Shown in pieces: positions 54,068 to 63,668 of a stretch of DNA of 64,000 nucleotides. The translations under genes were made by a program, and so were the position numbers. Below the pieces are notes generated by a model. That model saw nothing but the letters and a program-made list of their open reading frames with translations. It was not told the origin of the DNA and made no database searches. Positions within the stretch are counted from its first letter, which is position 1; the number at the start of each line of letters is the position of its first letter. The DNA is from Calothrix sp. NIES-4105. Its GTDB lineage: Bacteria; Cyanobacteriota; Cyanobacteriia; Cyanobacteriales; Nostocaceae. Where the stretch lies: NCBI RefSeq assembly GCF_002368415.1, contig NZ_AP018290.1:5717614-5781613 (forward strand). The letters are read 5' to 3'.

Positions 54068-54160
54068 ATTAGTTCAACATAAATATTTAAATTCTACCTT
54101 GTTATAACTAGGTACAAGGTTATTAGCCAATATTCAACTAAGCTTTATACTGAACTTGCA

Positions 54161-55450
54161 ATGAAGCCTATTAACTTTCCTGAACGTGTAATTTGGTATT
54201 CAATAATTGGTACTTATGCTTTTTACCTTATTGGTGGTCTATATATTGTAGGGTCAGTTATAGGCTGGATATTATTAATTTATTTATGCAAAAAGCTGTT
54301 TAATCAAACAGAAGCTACACCTCTAGATGAAAGGATTACGATTCCTTTGAGTACCTGGATATGGATTGGGGGAATGCTAGTGATGGAGTTAGCTCTAATT
54401 TTAGGGCATTATGACTTTGATTTACCTACAGGCTTAGTAATTAAATCTACAATTGGTTGGGCTAAGGGTTGGGCGCTCTTAGCTGTATTTCCTCTAGTAG
54501 GTGTGTTAAAAATTAGACCTCAGTTACTCTGGCGCGCGGCTTGTATCGTCTGTTTTCAAACATTGCTTTTCTCACCTATTTTTATTTTGGCTTACCTACT
54601 CCACTTACCTGAACAGCTTTATATTTCTCCCTTAAGAATAGTTGGTGGGCCAAGCGACGAGTTTTTTGCGTTTAGGCTTTACGAAATTGACCCAAGTAAT
54701 GCGTTACCCCGGTGGCGCCTTTTTACTCCTTGGGCGCCTGCTTTAGGGTTTATAGCTAATGTTTACTTTTTTATGGCATTACAAGAAACTAATAAAAAAT
54801 GGCGTTGGCTAGGTATAGCGGGCAGTATCTTCATGTGTGTTATTTCCGCCTCCCGTTTAGCATTGTTATCCATAACAGTAGTTTTTTTAGTTACTAGGGT
54901 GTTAACCAATTTAGCTCGTCCAGTCGTTTTAATTGCTTTAGGCTTTGGCAGTTTTATCACTAGTTTACTCGCAAACACTTTAGTTAAGAGCTATGAAACT
55001 TTTCAGCAGAAATTTACAGACGCTAGACCAGACTCTTCGAGAGTTCGTAAAACTTTAGCCGAAATTGCCCTTGAGCGTTCATGGAATGAGGCACCTATAT
55101 GGGGGCATGGAGTTGTACAAACAGGACCGCATTTAGTGGAATATATGCCCATTGGCTCTCACCACACTTGGTATGGTCTTTTATTTGTCAAAGGTTTTGT
55201 AGGAGTTATAGCATTAGGTTTTCCTATGTTATGTAGTTTTTTAGATTTATTAGTTAAAGCTCAAAAAAGTGAGACTGCAAAATCTGGTTTGAGTATGATA
55301 TTAATTCTATTTCTCTATACATTCGGTGAGAATCTAGAAATTTTATCTTACCTCTATTGGCCGGGTTTGGTAGTAATGGGCATGGCATTTAAAGGAAAAG
55401 AACAGCTTGATCTGTCTATTGATAGGCGCCCTGAAGCAACCTCTATTTAG
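54161..55450 (+). CDS. O-antigen polymerase/ligase-like membrane protein
   Basis: 429 aa with about 10-12 membrane helices and a large polar loop (about 270-330) carrying DARPDSSRVRKTLAEIALER and the GHGVVQTGPH...GSHHTWYGLLFVKG segment typical of Wzy/WaaL proteins (catalytic Arg and His lie in this loop in the family). It would polymerise or ligate undecaprenyl-linked repeat units at the periplasmic side. The start ATG 54161 has a weak ribosome binding site, 93 bases after the chain-length gene. Confidence 0.85.
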   Translation: MKPINFPERVIWYSIIGTYAFYLIGGLYIVGSVIGWILLIYLCKKLFNQTEATPLDERITIPLSTWIWIGGMLVMELALILGHYDFDLPTGLVIKSTIGWAKGWALLAVFPLVGVLKIRPQLLWRAACIVCFQTLLFSPIFILAYLLHLPEQLYISPLRIVGGPSDEFFAFRLYEIDPSNALPRWRLFTPWAPALGFIANVYFFMALQETNKKWRWLGIAGSIFMCVISASRLALLSITVVFLVTRVLTNLARPVVLIALGFGSFITSLLANTLVKSYETFQQKFTDARPDSSRVRKTLAEIALERSWNEAPIWGHGVVQTGPHLVEYMPIGSHHTWYGLLFVKGFVGVIALGFPMLCSFLDLLVKAQKSETAKSGLSMILILFLYTFGENLEILSYLYWPGLVVMGMAFKGKEQLDLSIDRRPEATSI

Positions 55451-55501
55451 AAACCAACTGGAAAAAACTTAATTATTTGTAATTTACATAGTATAGTAGT
55501 A

Positions 55502-56779
55502 ATGCTAATTAAAAAGTTAAAGCAAATATTATCCGGTCAATTTATTCGTAATGTTGGTTGGCTAGGAGGAGCGGAGTTAGCGAATCGTATATTTCGTTTG
55601 GGGACAACGTTTACTTTAGCTCGCCTGTTTACCCCCCATGATTATGGACTAGTAGCAGCCGTTTTTACTACCTATGAATTTACGACTGTTTTTACCATGC
55701 GATATGGCATCGGGGCTAAGATTATTCAGGCTTCGGAAGAGGAGCTAAAAGTTATATGTGACACTTCCTACTGGCTTAATTGGATTTTGTGTATCTCCCT
55801 TTTTGTCATTCAGTGTGTTGCTGCTTTTCCGGTTGCTGGGTTTTATCAAGATAATCGAGTTATTTTGCCTATTTGTGTCCTGGCATTAGTCTACTTAATG
55901 CTACCGATTTTTATGGTTCAATCTGCATTGATTCAAAGAGAGAACCGACTAAAGATTACAGCTTTATGTAATGTCACGCAGTCAATTGTAAGCAACATTT
56001 TAACTATAAGTATGGTTCTATTGGGTCTAGGGATGTGGGCTGTAGTTTTGTCCACAGTTCTGACGACACCAGTATGGATTATAATTAATTATATGAATCA
56101 TTCCTGGCGCCCTCCTAAGTCCTTTAAGCTAGAGCGATGGCAGGAAGTTGCTAATTTTAGTAAAGATATACTTGGCGTTGAGTTACTAGGTAAAGTCAGA
56201 GGTAATATAGATTACTTAATAATTGGACGTTTTCTGGGAGTTAATGCCCTAGGAATATACTATTTTGCCTTCAATGCTGGATTAGGGATTAGTCAGAATG
56301 TAATGGGTACATTTACTTCAGCTTTATACCCTCATCTTTGTGCGGCTCGTGGAGACTTTAAACAGCTTAAGGAGCGATTTTTAAGTAGTCTTAAATCTAC
56401 TGCCGTAATCGTGGTTCCACTTATTCTTTTACAATCGAGTTTAGCTCCGTTCTATGTGCCAATTATTTTTGGACAAAAATGGGTAACGGCAGTTCCAATT
56501 TTGGTACTTATCTGCCTCTCAGCTCTGCCGCAACCCCTTTCTAATGCCACTTACCTACTACTAAAGGCTGTAGGTAAAACAAATATGGTTCTCTACTGGA
56601 ACTTAACTTATACCGTGATTTTCGGGATTTCTCTACTAGTAGCTGTGAAATGGGGAATCTTAGGGGTAGCTGCTGCAGTATTCATTTGTCAAGTAGTGTT
56701 ACAGTCTGTCTTCAGTATCTGGGCTATTAGATATATCTTCGCTAAAAACTCATCTTTCTCGCTTGCACAAAAATTATAA
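55502..56779 (+). CDS. Wzx-like polysaccharide flippase (MOP superfamily)
   Basis: 425 aa with about 12 membrane helices. N-terminal FIRNVGWLGGAELANRIFRL GTT-type sequence and ARLFTPHDYGLVAAVFTTYE are hallmarks of the lipopolysaccharide-exporter (WzxC) branch. It would flip lipid-linked repeat units across the inner membrane for the neighbouring polymerase. The gene is 51 bases after the polymerase; its end comes 19 bases before the next start. Confidence 0.9.
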   Translation: MLIKKLKQILSGQFIRNVGWLGGAELANRIFRLGTTFTLARLFTPHDYGLVAAVFTTYEFTTVFTMRYGIGAKIIQASEEELKVICDTSYWLNWILCISLFVIQCVAAFPVAGFYQDNRVILPICVLALVYLMLPIFMVQSALIQRENRLKITALCNVTQSIVSNILTISMVLLGLGMWAVVLSTVLTTPVWIIINYMNHSWRPPKSFKLERWQEVANFSKDILGVELLGKVRGNIDYLIIGRFLGVNALGIYYFAFNAGLGISQNVMGTFTSALYPHLCAARGDFKQLKERFLSSLKSTAVIVVPLILLQSSLAPFYVPIIFGQKWVTAVPILVLICLSALPQPLSNATYLLLKAVGKTNMVLYWNLTYTVIFGISLLVAVKWGILGVAAAVFICQVVLQSVFSIWAIRYIFAKNSSFSLAQKL

Positions 56780-56798
56780 ATACGACCGGGATTTTGTT

Positions 56799-57932
56799 AT
56801 GCTTGCTAACTACGCTTCTTCGCTAATAACTGAGAATATAACTAACTCAGCACCAGAAAAACTTAAAGAACTTCTGCACCAAGCTTTAGGAAAATTAGAA
56901 CCGTTTGAACAATGTGCGCTACTAGACTATCCTGACCATCCCAATATTGGCGACAACCTTATTTGGTTGGGCGAAGTATTTTATCTAACTGATGTTCTAA
57001 AAACCAAAATTAACTATGCTGCAAGTCATAAGAACTTTTCTGAAGCGGAGATGGAAAAACAGGTCGGTAAAGCTCCTATACTCCTGCACGGTGGAGGCAA
57101 TCTAGGAGACCTTTGGCCGGAATTTCCAACATTTCGCCAACACATTATTTCTAAATACCAAGATCGTCCAATTATTATCTTGCCGCAAAGTATTTATTTT
57201 AGGGAGAAAGCCAATTTAATTAAAGCTGCCAAAGTCTTTAATTCTCATCCTAATTTAACTTTGTTTGTTCGTGACAATTACAGCTATGAAATTGCTATTC
57301 AACATTTTAGCAATTGTCAGATAATTAAAGCACCTGATATGGCTCTGCAAATGGTTAATATGCCGGGTTTATCATTTAATTACACTAAAAACCACTCTAT
57401 CCTGTATCATTGCCGAAATGACAAAGAGTTGAATCAAACCTCCTCTCCTGCCTCTATCGATCTCCCCAATTTAGTTGTAGAAGACTGGACTTCGTACAAA
57501 TATGATAGCCAATACTACAAAGAACTTCCTAGCAAATGGGCTAAACGCATGGCTCTAATTTCGTCCGGTTTGCAACAAGGCACAGTGATTCCTACAGAGT
57601 GGATATCTCGGCAGCTATGGAAACACTTCCATCCATATGCCTCTAAATTCAATAACCTCTACAATCCCTCTATGCATCTCAAATCATGGAGTTACATGCA
57701 TCATGGAATTTATCAATTCAAGCAACATCGTTTAATTATTACAAACCGCTTACACGGGCATATTCTCTGCATCCTTATGGGCATTCCCCATATTTTCCTA
57801 CCTAACGCCTACTATAAAAATGAAGCATTTTATGAAACTTGGACTTACTCGATTCCATTTTGCAGATTCGTAAAAGACCCTTCGCAAATTAAAGGCGCCG
57901 CACAAGAACTCTTGGATTTATTTTCAAATTAA
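56799..57932 (+). CDS. Polysaccharide pyruvyl transferase family protein
   Basis: 377 aa from ATG 56799; a TTG-started frame from 56763 overlaps the flippase and is not preferred. Family marks are DYPDHPNIGDNLIWLGE, LLHGGGNLGDLWP, IILPQSIYF and TNRLHGHILCILMGIPHIFL. It would add ketal pyruvate from phosphoenolpyruvate to a sugar, giving negative charge to the polymer. The position between flippase and glycosyltransferases fits cytoplasmic repeat-unit assembly. Confidence 0.9.
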   Translation: MLANYASSLITENITNSAPEKLKELLHQALGKLEPFEQCALLDYPDHPNIGDNLIWLGEVFYLTDVLKTKINYAASHKNFSEAEMEKQVGKAPILLHGGGNLGDLWPEFPTFRQHIISKYQDRPIIILPQSIYFREKANLIKAAKVFNSHPNLTLFVRDNYSYEIAIQHFSNCQIIKAPDMALQMVNMPGLSFNYTKNHSILYHCRNDKELNQTSSPASIDLPNLVVEDWTSYKYDSQYYKELPSKWAKRMALISSGLQQGTVIPTEWISRQLWKHFHPYASKFNNLYNPSMHLKSWSYMHHGIYQFKQHRLIITNRLHGHILCILMGIPHIFLPNAYYKNEAFYETWTYSIPFCRFVKDPSQIKGAAQELLDLFSN

Positions 57933-57995
57933 TTTGCAATTTTTGCATTTTCAGAACAATATCAACAAATTTCTAGCTAACCGAGGTCAAACATA

Positions 57996-58979
57996 GTGGC
58001 AATCATATCCGTCATTATTCCTGCCTATAATGCTGAACGAACTATTTTAGAAACGATTTCATCAGTTCAGCAACAAACTTTTTCAGATTTTGAGCTAATT
58101 GTAATTAATGATGGCTCAACTGACCGAACTTTAGAATTACTGAATTCAATTGAAGACCCCCGGCTTAAAGTATTTTCCTACAGCAATGGTGGTCTACCAG
58201 TAGCTCGCAATCGTGGTATTTCCCATGCCACTGGGGAATTTATTGCCTTTATCGATGCCGATGACTTATGGACACCAGATAAATTGGAACTACAACTAGC
58301 AGCTTTGCAACAGCATCCAGAAGCAGGAGTTGCTTATAGCTGGACTTGTAACATGAGCGAAGAAGGAGAACTTCTTTATCCAGTTACTCCTGTATTCAAT
58401 GGCAATGTTTATGCTAATTTGTTAGTTTGGAATTTTATTTCTAACGGTTCAAATCCTTTAATTCGCTCTCAAGCGCTCAAGTCAACTGGAGAGTTCGATC
58501 CAACACTGAAATCGGCTGAGGATTGGGAATATTGGTTGCGGCTAGCAGCGCATTGGCCTTTTGTTGTAGTACCTAATATCCAAATTTTATACCGTCGCTC
58601 TTCAAATTCAATGACATCTAAAATTGAGATAATTAAGCAAGCAAGCCTGATTGTACTTGAAAGGGCATTTGGCAACGCTCCACCAGAATTACAATACCTA
58701 AAAAAACAGGGTTTAGCTAATATTTACCAGTATTACGCAGAAGTATATTTGCGAGATATAACTAATAATAATAACGAATTAAATAAAGTTATGGATAATT
58801 TGTGGAAAGCAGTGTACTTACAACCGCAAAATTTGCTCAATAAATATACTCAAAGGTTAGTAGTTAAGGTTTTATTGCTCCGAGTTCTCTCACCTGGGAT
58901 TGCTAGCAATATTTTCCGGTTCATAAGCAAAATCCGCACAAATCGTCAACATTTACTCCAACAATCAGAAAGTATTTAA
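57996..58979 (+). CDS. GT2 glycosyltransferase (copy 1 of 3)
   Basis: 327 aa starting at GTG 57996 after CCGAGGTC. GT-A fold motifs: SVIIPAYNAERTI, VINDGSTDRTLELL, ARNRGISHATGEFIAFIDAD (the DxD-type metal site) and DWEYWLRLA. It transfers a sugar from a nucleotide donor to the growing lipid-linked unit. The sequence is nearly the same as the genes at 60537 and 61545 over the first 110 residues and diverges later, where acceptor specificity is expected. Confidence 0.93.
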   Translation: MAIISVIIPAYNAERTILETISSVQQQTFSDFELIVINDGSTDRTLELLNSIEDPRLKVFSYSNGGLPVARNRGISHATGEFIAFIDADDLWTPDKLELQLAALQQHPEAGVAYSWTCNMSEEGELLYPVTPVFNGNVYANLLVWNFISNGSNPLIRSQALKSTGEFDPTLKSAEDWEYWLRLAAHWPFVVVPNIQILYRRSSNSMTSKIEIIKQASLIVLERAFGNAPPELQYLKKQGLANIYQYYAEVYLRDITNNNNELNKVMDNLWKAVYLQPQNLLNKYTQRLVVKVLLLRVLSPGIASNIFRFISKIRTNRQHLLQQSESI

Positions 58980-58997
58980 CCTTGCCCAATTATTGTT

Positions 58998-60437
58998 ATG
59001 ACCATGATGCAAAACTCTCAATTTACACTTGTTGATCCCATGCTCACCCATCAAACTAATGGACACAATGAAGTAGGCGTAAGCGAATCTGGAGAGCGTA
59101 AGCAACCGACGGTTGCTTTGCTACCTTGCTGTGACGTATTCGAGGACTTTTTCGACACCATCGGTCTTTCACTGGAGACTTTTTGCAACGAGTTAACGGG
59201 TGGTTGGATGTTCAACTACATTGAAGCTCTACAACTTGCCGGTGTGCGAACAGTGCTGTTCTTCGTTTCATCCCGTGTTTCTGAGACGGTACGCTTAAAG
59301 CACCAGCCCACTGGAGCAACAATTTGCGTGATGCCCTCACCTAAAATCTACCGTGCCTACCGTGCTATGCGGCGCCAAGCAGTTGACGTTTCTGGGGGGA
59401 CGATAAAGGCGAAAGCGAGTGATGTTCAAGCGAAGGTTAGTAATCGTCGTTCCCGATTGGAAGCAATCAAGGATGGAATTAAGAGCTTAGGTTCTTACGT
59501 ATCTACGCCACTAGGATTACTAATTAAAGAGCTACGGCGCGAAGGCTGCGATGCCATTTTATGTCAGGATTATGAGTACGTCCGCTTCGACACTTGCGTG
59601 CTTTTGGGGAAGTTAATGCGTCTGCCTGTATTCGCGACTTTCCAGGGTGGTGAAAGGTTGGCAAGCATTGTTGAATATCCTTCACGCTGGCTGGCGATGC
59701 GCTTAAGTACAGGCTTAATTATCGCTACCCAAACCGAGATCCAACGAGTACGTGCTAATTATAGTGTGGCGCCTGCCAAAATAGCCCGTATTTTTAACCC
59801 AATGAATGTGATGACATGGCGTGCTATTAACCGTGACAAAACACGGGCAGCGCTTGGTATTCCAACTGATGCTACTGTAGTGGTCTATCACGGGCGCATG
59901 GAGATATGGTTAAAAGGGCTGGACATCCTGCTAGAGGCTTGGAATCAAATTTGCCGAGAGCGTCCAGGTAAAGAGCTTCGACTGCTACTGGTGGGGACAG
60001 GTAGCGATGCCAACGAACTCCAGCAGCAGATTACAAATATGCAACTACAAGGTGTGGTGTGGGTAAATGAATATGTACGCTCACGTACTGCTATTCAACA
60101 ATACCTTTCTGCTGCTGACGTTTATACTCTCCCATCCCGAAAAGAAGGCTTTCCGGTAGCTCCAATCGAGGCAATGGCATGTGGTTTACCTGTGGTGGCA
60201 ACTGATGCTCCTGGCGTGCCTGACATTTTAGAAAAAGGTGAGGAGTCAGGCGGAATAGTAGTGCCACGTAACGACGTAGCAGCATTGGCCTTGGCTCTCG
60301 GTCGTGTTCTAGACGACTCTTCAATGCGGCACCAATTAGGCAAAGCCGCGCGATGCCGTGCTGAAGAATGCTTTTCTTTAGAAGCAATCGGCAAGCAACT
60401 GCGTGACTTTCTCTTAACCTCGAAAACTTCAATTTAG
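58998..60437 (+). CDS. GT4-family glycosyltransferase
   Basis: 479 aa of GT-B fold. The C-terminal donor domain has VVYHGRMEIWLKGLDILLEA, LLLVGTGSD, and the E(x7)E motif in SRKEGFPVAPIEAMACGLPV. The N-terminal half includes an extra variable insert near 140-165. Start is MTMMQ; several ATGs are close. It lies 18 bases after GT2 copy 1. A second gene with a similar N-terminus begins at 63669. GGCGCC sites are rare here and base composition is somewhat more GC-rich than its neighbours. Confidence 0.92.
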   Translation: MTMMQNSQFTLVDPMLTHQTNGHNEVGVSESGERKQPTVALLPCCDVFEDFFDTIGLSLETFCNELTGGWMFNYIEALQLAGVRTVLFFVSSRVSETVRLKHQPTGATICVMPSPKIYRAYRAMRRQAVDVSGGTIKAKASDVQAKVSNRRSRLEAIKDGIKSLGSYVSTPLGLLIKELRREGCDAILCQDYEYVRFDTCVLLGKLMRLPVFATFQGGERLASIVEYPSRWLAMRLSTGLIIATQTEIQRVRANYSVAPAKIARIFNPMNVMTWRAINRDKTRAALGIPTDATVVVYHGRMEIWLKGLDILLEAWNQICRERPGKELRLLLVGTGSDANELQQQITNMQLQGVVWVNEYVRSRTAIQQYLSAADVYTLPSRKEGFPVAPIEAMACGLPVVATDAPGVPDILEKGEESGGIVVPRNDVAALALALGRVLDDSSMRHQLGKAARCRAEECFSLEAIGKQLRDFLLTSKTSI

Positions 60438-60536
60438 GAGAGTGGAGGTTATAGAACCATACAACTTTAAAATTAGTTTATCTAATTCTTCAAAGGCTAA
60501 AAAGTATAACTTAAAAACTAGTAAGGCTATAATTAT

Positions 60537-61499
60537 ATGCATAATCTTCCTGTCATTTCAATTATTATCCCTGCTTACAATGCGGAAAAGACAATATTGC
60601 AAACAATTGCATCAGTTCAACAACAAACCTTCTCAAATTTTGAGCTAATTGTAATTAATGATGGCTCGACTGACCGAACTTTAGAGTTACTGCATAGTAT
60701 TACAGATGAACGCCTCAAAATTTTCTCTTATGAAAATGGTGGCTTACCAGTAGCCCGCAATCGTGGTATCTCTCATGCTACTGGAGAATTTATTGCATTT
60801 CTCGATGCCGATGACTTATGGACACCCGATAAGTTGGAGTTACAATTAGCAGCATTGCAACAGCATCCAGAGGCAGGAGTTGCTTATAGCTGGACTTATT
60901 TCATGGATGACAAAGGAGAATCTTTATCACCAGGTGAGGCTACATTTCTTGAAGGTAATGTTTATGCCCAGTTGTTGGTTAATAATTTCCTTGCTAGCGG
61001 CTCGAATCCTTTAATCAGCAGGCAAGCTATTGAGTCAATAGGAGGGTTTGATTCTGCATTCCCACACTGTGCAGACTGGGATTATTGGCTGCGACTAGCA
61101 GCGAGTTGGCATTTTGTGGTAGTGAGGAAGCATCAAATTCTCTATCGTCAATCAAGAGGAGGAATGTCATCCAAAATTGATGGTATAGAGAAACAACAAC
61201 TTATTATGATTGAAAAAGTATACCGAACGGCTCCACAAGAACTTCAATATCTGAAAAATCATTCTTTGGCTTGGGTTTACCGTTATTGTGCAGAAAAATA
61301 TTTGCAACACAGTACCAATAATATTAGTGATGTTAATCGGGCTGGTCAAGAATTGTGGAGAGCAATCCGCCTTGAACCAAAAATTTTGCTAGAAAGATAT
61401 ACTCAAAATTTAATTAAATGGGTTATTAAAAGGTGGGTATTAATAAGGCTTGCATCTCTAAATTACCAGTCAGCCCCTCGGACTACCAATAAAGTGTAA
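60537..61499 (+). CDS. GT2 glycosyltransferase (copy 2 of 3)
   Basis: 320 aa. Same motif order as copy 1: SIIIPAYNAEKTI, VINDGSTDRTLELL, ARNRGISHATGEFIAFLDAD, DWDYWLRLA. The middle (FMDDKGESLSPGEATFLEGN) and C-terminus differ from copies 1 and 3. The 99-base gap from the GT4 gene is AT-rich and the ribosome binding site is weak. Donor and acceptor sugars cannot be read from sequence. Confidence 0.93.
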   Translation: MHNLPVISIIIPAYNAEKTILQTIASVQQQTFSNFELIVINDGSTDRTLELLHSITDERLKIFSYENGGLPVARNRGISHATGEFIAFLDADDLWTPDKLELQLAALQQHPEAGVAYSWTYFMDDKGESLSPGEATFLEGNVYAQLLVNNFLASGSNPLISRQAIESIGGFDSAFPHCADWDYWLRLAASWHFVVVRKHQILYRQSRGGMSSKIDGIEKQQLIMIEKVYRTAPQELQYLKNHSLAWVYRYCAEKYLQHSTNNISDVNRAGQELWRAIRLEPKILLERYTQNLIKWVIKRWVLIRLASLNYQSAPRTTNKV

Positions 61500-61544
61500 A
61501 TAACGAAAATCAGGACATGATATTTTCAGAGGAGCAAAACTTAA

Positions 61545-62516
61545 ATGTCAACAATATCCGTTATTATTCCAGCCTACAATGCTGAACGAACTATCTTAGA
61601 AACAATTAAATCGGTTCAGCAACAAACCTTTTCAGATTTTGAGCTAATTGTAATTAATGATGGCTCGATTGACCAAACTTTAGAGATTCTAAATTCAATT
61701 GAAGACCCTCGTCTCAAAATTTTCTCATATCGCAATGGCGGTTTACCAGTGGCGCGCAATCGTGGTATTTCTCATGCCACTGGAGAATTTATCGCATTTC
61801 TCGATGCTGATGATTTATGGACAGAGGATAAATTACAACTACAACTAGCAGCTTTGCAACAGCACCCAGAGGCAGGAGTTGCTTATAGCTGGACTTCTTT
61901 TATGGAGGAAAAAGAAGGCTCTTTATTTTTCAAACCATGTGAACCCGTATTTTTTGAAGGTAATGTGTATGCTAACTTGTTAGTTGGTGATTTTATTTAC
62001 AACGGCTCAAATACTTTAATTCGTAAGCAAGCAATTGAGTCAACAGGAGAGTTTGATTCTACACTGAAATCTTGTGAAGATTGGGACTATTGGTTGCGAC
62101 TAGCGGCTCGTTGGCATTTTGTTGTTGTTCCCAAACACCAAATTCTTTATCGTCGTTCAACAGGAGCAATGTCTTCTAAAGTTGAGGTGATGAAGCAAGC
62201 ATGTATTATAGTCATGGAAAAGGCATATCGCGCGGCGCCACCAGAACTTCAATATCTAAAAAATCAAACCTTTACTTCTTTTCACAAATACTGTGCTGAT
62301 TTATACCTAAAGCATAGTACCAATCTAAGTGGAGTCAAAGAGGCTGGACGGCATTTGTGGAGCGCAGTCCGGCTACAGCCACAGACTTTACTAAACAAAA
62401 GATTTCAAAAGTTAATACTCAAATTTTTATTGCTACGAATATTCTCACCTGGAATTACTAACAATTTTCTTGAGTTGATCACAAAAATCCGCGCGCGTCA
62501 ACCTCTAACCCAATGA
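61545..62516 (+). CDS. GT2 glycosyltransferase (copy 3 of 3)
   Basis: 323 aa starting at ATG 61545, preceded by AGAGGAGCAAAACTTAA. SVIIPAYNAERTI, VINDGSIDQTLEIL (DQ in place of DR), ARNRGISHATGEFIAFLDAD and DWDYWLRLA are present. It is closer to copy 1 in the N-terminal 60 residues and in the C-terminal IFSPGITNN block. Tandem duplication followed by divergence in the acceptor half is the simplest history. Confidence 0.93.
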   Translation: MSTISVIIPAYNAERTILETIKSVQQQTFSDFELIVINDGSIDQTLEILNSIEDPRLKIFSYRNGGLPVARNRGISHATGEFIAFLDADDLWTEDKLQLQLAALQQHPEAGVAYSWTSFMEEKEGSLFFKPCEPVFFEGNVYANLLVGDFIYNGSNTLIRKQAIESTGEFDSTLKSCEDWDYWLRLAARWHFVVVPKHQILYRRSTGAMSSKVEVMKQACIIVMEKAYRAAPPELQYLKNQTFTSFHKYCADLYLKHSTNLSGVKEAGRHLWSAVRLQPQTLLNKRFQKLILKFLLLRIFSPGITNNFLELITKIRARQPLTQ

Positions 62517-62544
62517 TGAAAATGTTTTCAAGATTAATAATGCT

Positions 62545-63663
62545 ATGCACACTTTATCGCGTTCTAAATTTCTACGCTTGGCACTTCTTTCCATTTGTAG
62601 TGGACTTGCAGCTGCCAACTGTAGTATTGTGAAGGCAACAAATGAGTCTAAGTTTACATTCAAAGCCAGCCGACTAAACACACTATCCAAAGGTTTTAAT
62701 CTTGAACACTGGCAGGGGCACGAACTGACAGATGGATTTTATACACAGGCAAGTCTATTAGAGTACAAAAGTTTAGGTTTGACTTATACCAGGCTACCAG
62801 TCGTTTTGTGGAGATTTTTAAATGATAATAACCCAAGTGTCTTGAAGACAGATTATCTTGCTGCTTTAGATACGATTGTTCAGATGCACGTTAACACGGG
62901 GTTAGGAATTATTGTATCTCCTTTCAATCATCCCTATGAGTTATACTCAGACCCTGTTATAGAAGCAAGATTTATAGCTTTCTGGAAAGCTTTTGCTAGT
63001 CACTTGAGCAGCACCGATCCAGAAAAAGTTTTTTTGGAAGTAATGAACGAACCTTCGGCAAAAACAGCTGAAGACTGGAATAAAGTCCAGGTTAAACTAA
63101 TTGCAGCAATTCGCTCAGGCGCACCAAATCATACAATTATTGCCAGTTCAAACCTGAGAGTTGCAGTCAATGATTGGGATAATATTCAAGCGCTTCTAGA
63201 TACTCAAATTGTAGAAGATAAAAACGTAGTGTATAACTTCCACTGTTACGTTCCATTTGTCTTTACACATCAAGGTGCTACCTGGGGATGGCACGCTTTG
63301 CAATTTATGAAAAATATTCCTTACCCTTCAACCCCTCAAGCAGTCGCACCAATGTTATCGTCCATTCGAGACTCTGAGGCTAAATCAGCAGTAGAGAATT
63401 ATGGTAAGGAAGAATGGAATAAAGATAAGTTCCTAAAAGTCTTATCGCCAATTGCTGAATGGGCGAAAACTAACGAAGTTTCTGTAATATGTAATGAGTT
63501 TGGAGCGATACCGTGGGTAGCTCCTAGAGATTCTATGCTTCGCTATTTAAAAGATATTACACAAGTTTTTGAAACCTATGGAATTGGTTGGGGGCATTGG
63601 TTTGGGTTGAATATGCAGGACACAGAAGTTATGCAAGCACTTGGACTTAAACCTTTATTGTAA
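62545..63663 (+). CDS. GH5-like glycoside hydrolase, exported
   Basis: 372 aa. The N-terminus (MHTLSRSKFLRLALLSICSG) is a signal peptide, with a Cys at 26 that could be lipidated. The TIM-barrel of family 5 shows the acid/base in VFLEVMNEPSA (about residue 167) and the nucleophile in VICNEFGAIPW (about 317), with the conserved HCYVPF and GWGHWFGL. It probably cuts a beta-glucan-like polymer. Sitting among synthesis genes, it may trim or release the exopolysaccharide, as BcsZ does in cellulose operons (analogy). Confidence 0.88.
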   Translation: MHTLSRSKFLRLALLSICSGLAAANCSIVKATNESKFTFKASRLNTLSKGFNLEHWQGHELTDGFYTQASLLEYKSLGLTYTRLPVVLWRFLNDNNPSVLKTDYLAALDTIVQMHVNTGLGIIVSPFNHPYELYSDPVIEARFIAFWKAFASHLSSTDPEKVFLEVMNEPSAKTAEDWNKVQVKLIAAIRSGAPNHTIIASSNLRVAVNDWDNIQALLDTQIVEDKNVVYNFHCYVPFVFTHQGATWGWHALQFMKNIPYPSTPQAVAPMLSSIRDSEAKSAVENYGKEEWNKDKFLKVLSPIAEWAKTNEVSVICNEFGAIPWVAPRDSMLRYLKDITQVFETYGIGWGHWFGLNMQDTEVMQALGLKPLL

Positions 63664-63668
63664 AAAAT

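Noticed and set aside
60091-60432. Two long antisense ORFs in the GT4 gene
   Set aside because: Shadows of the plus-strand glycosyltransferase reading frame.
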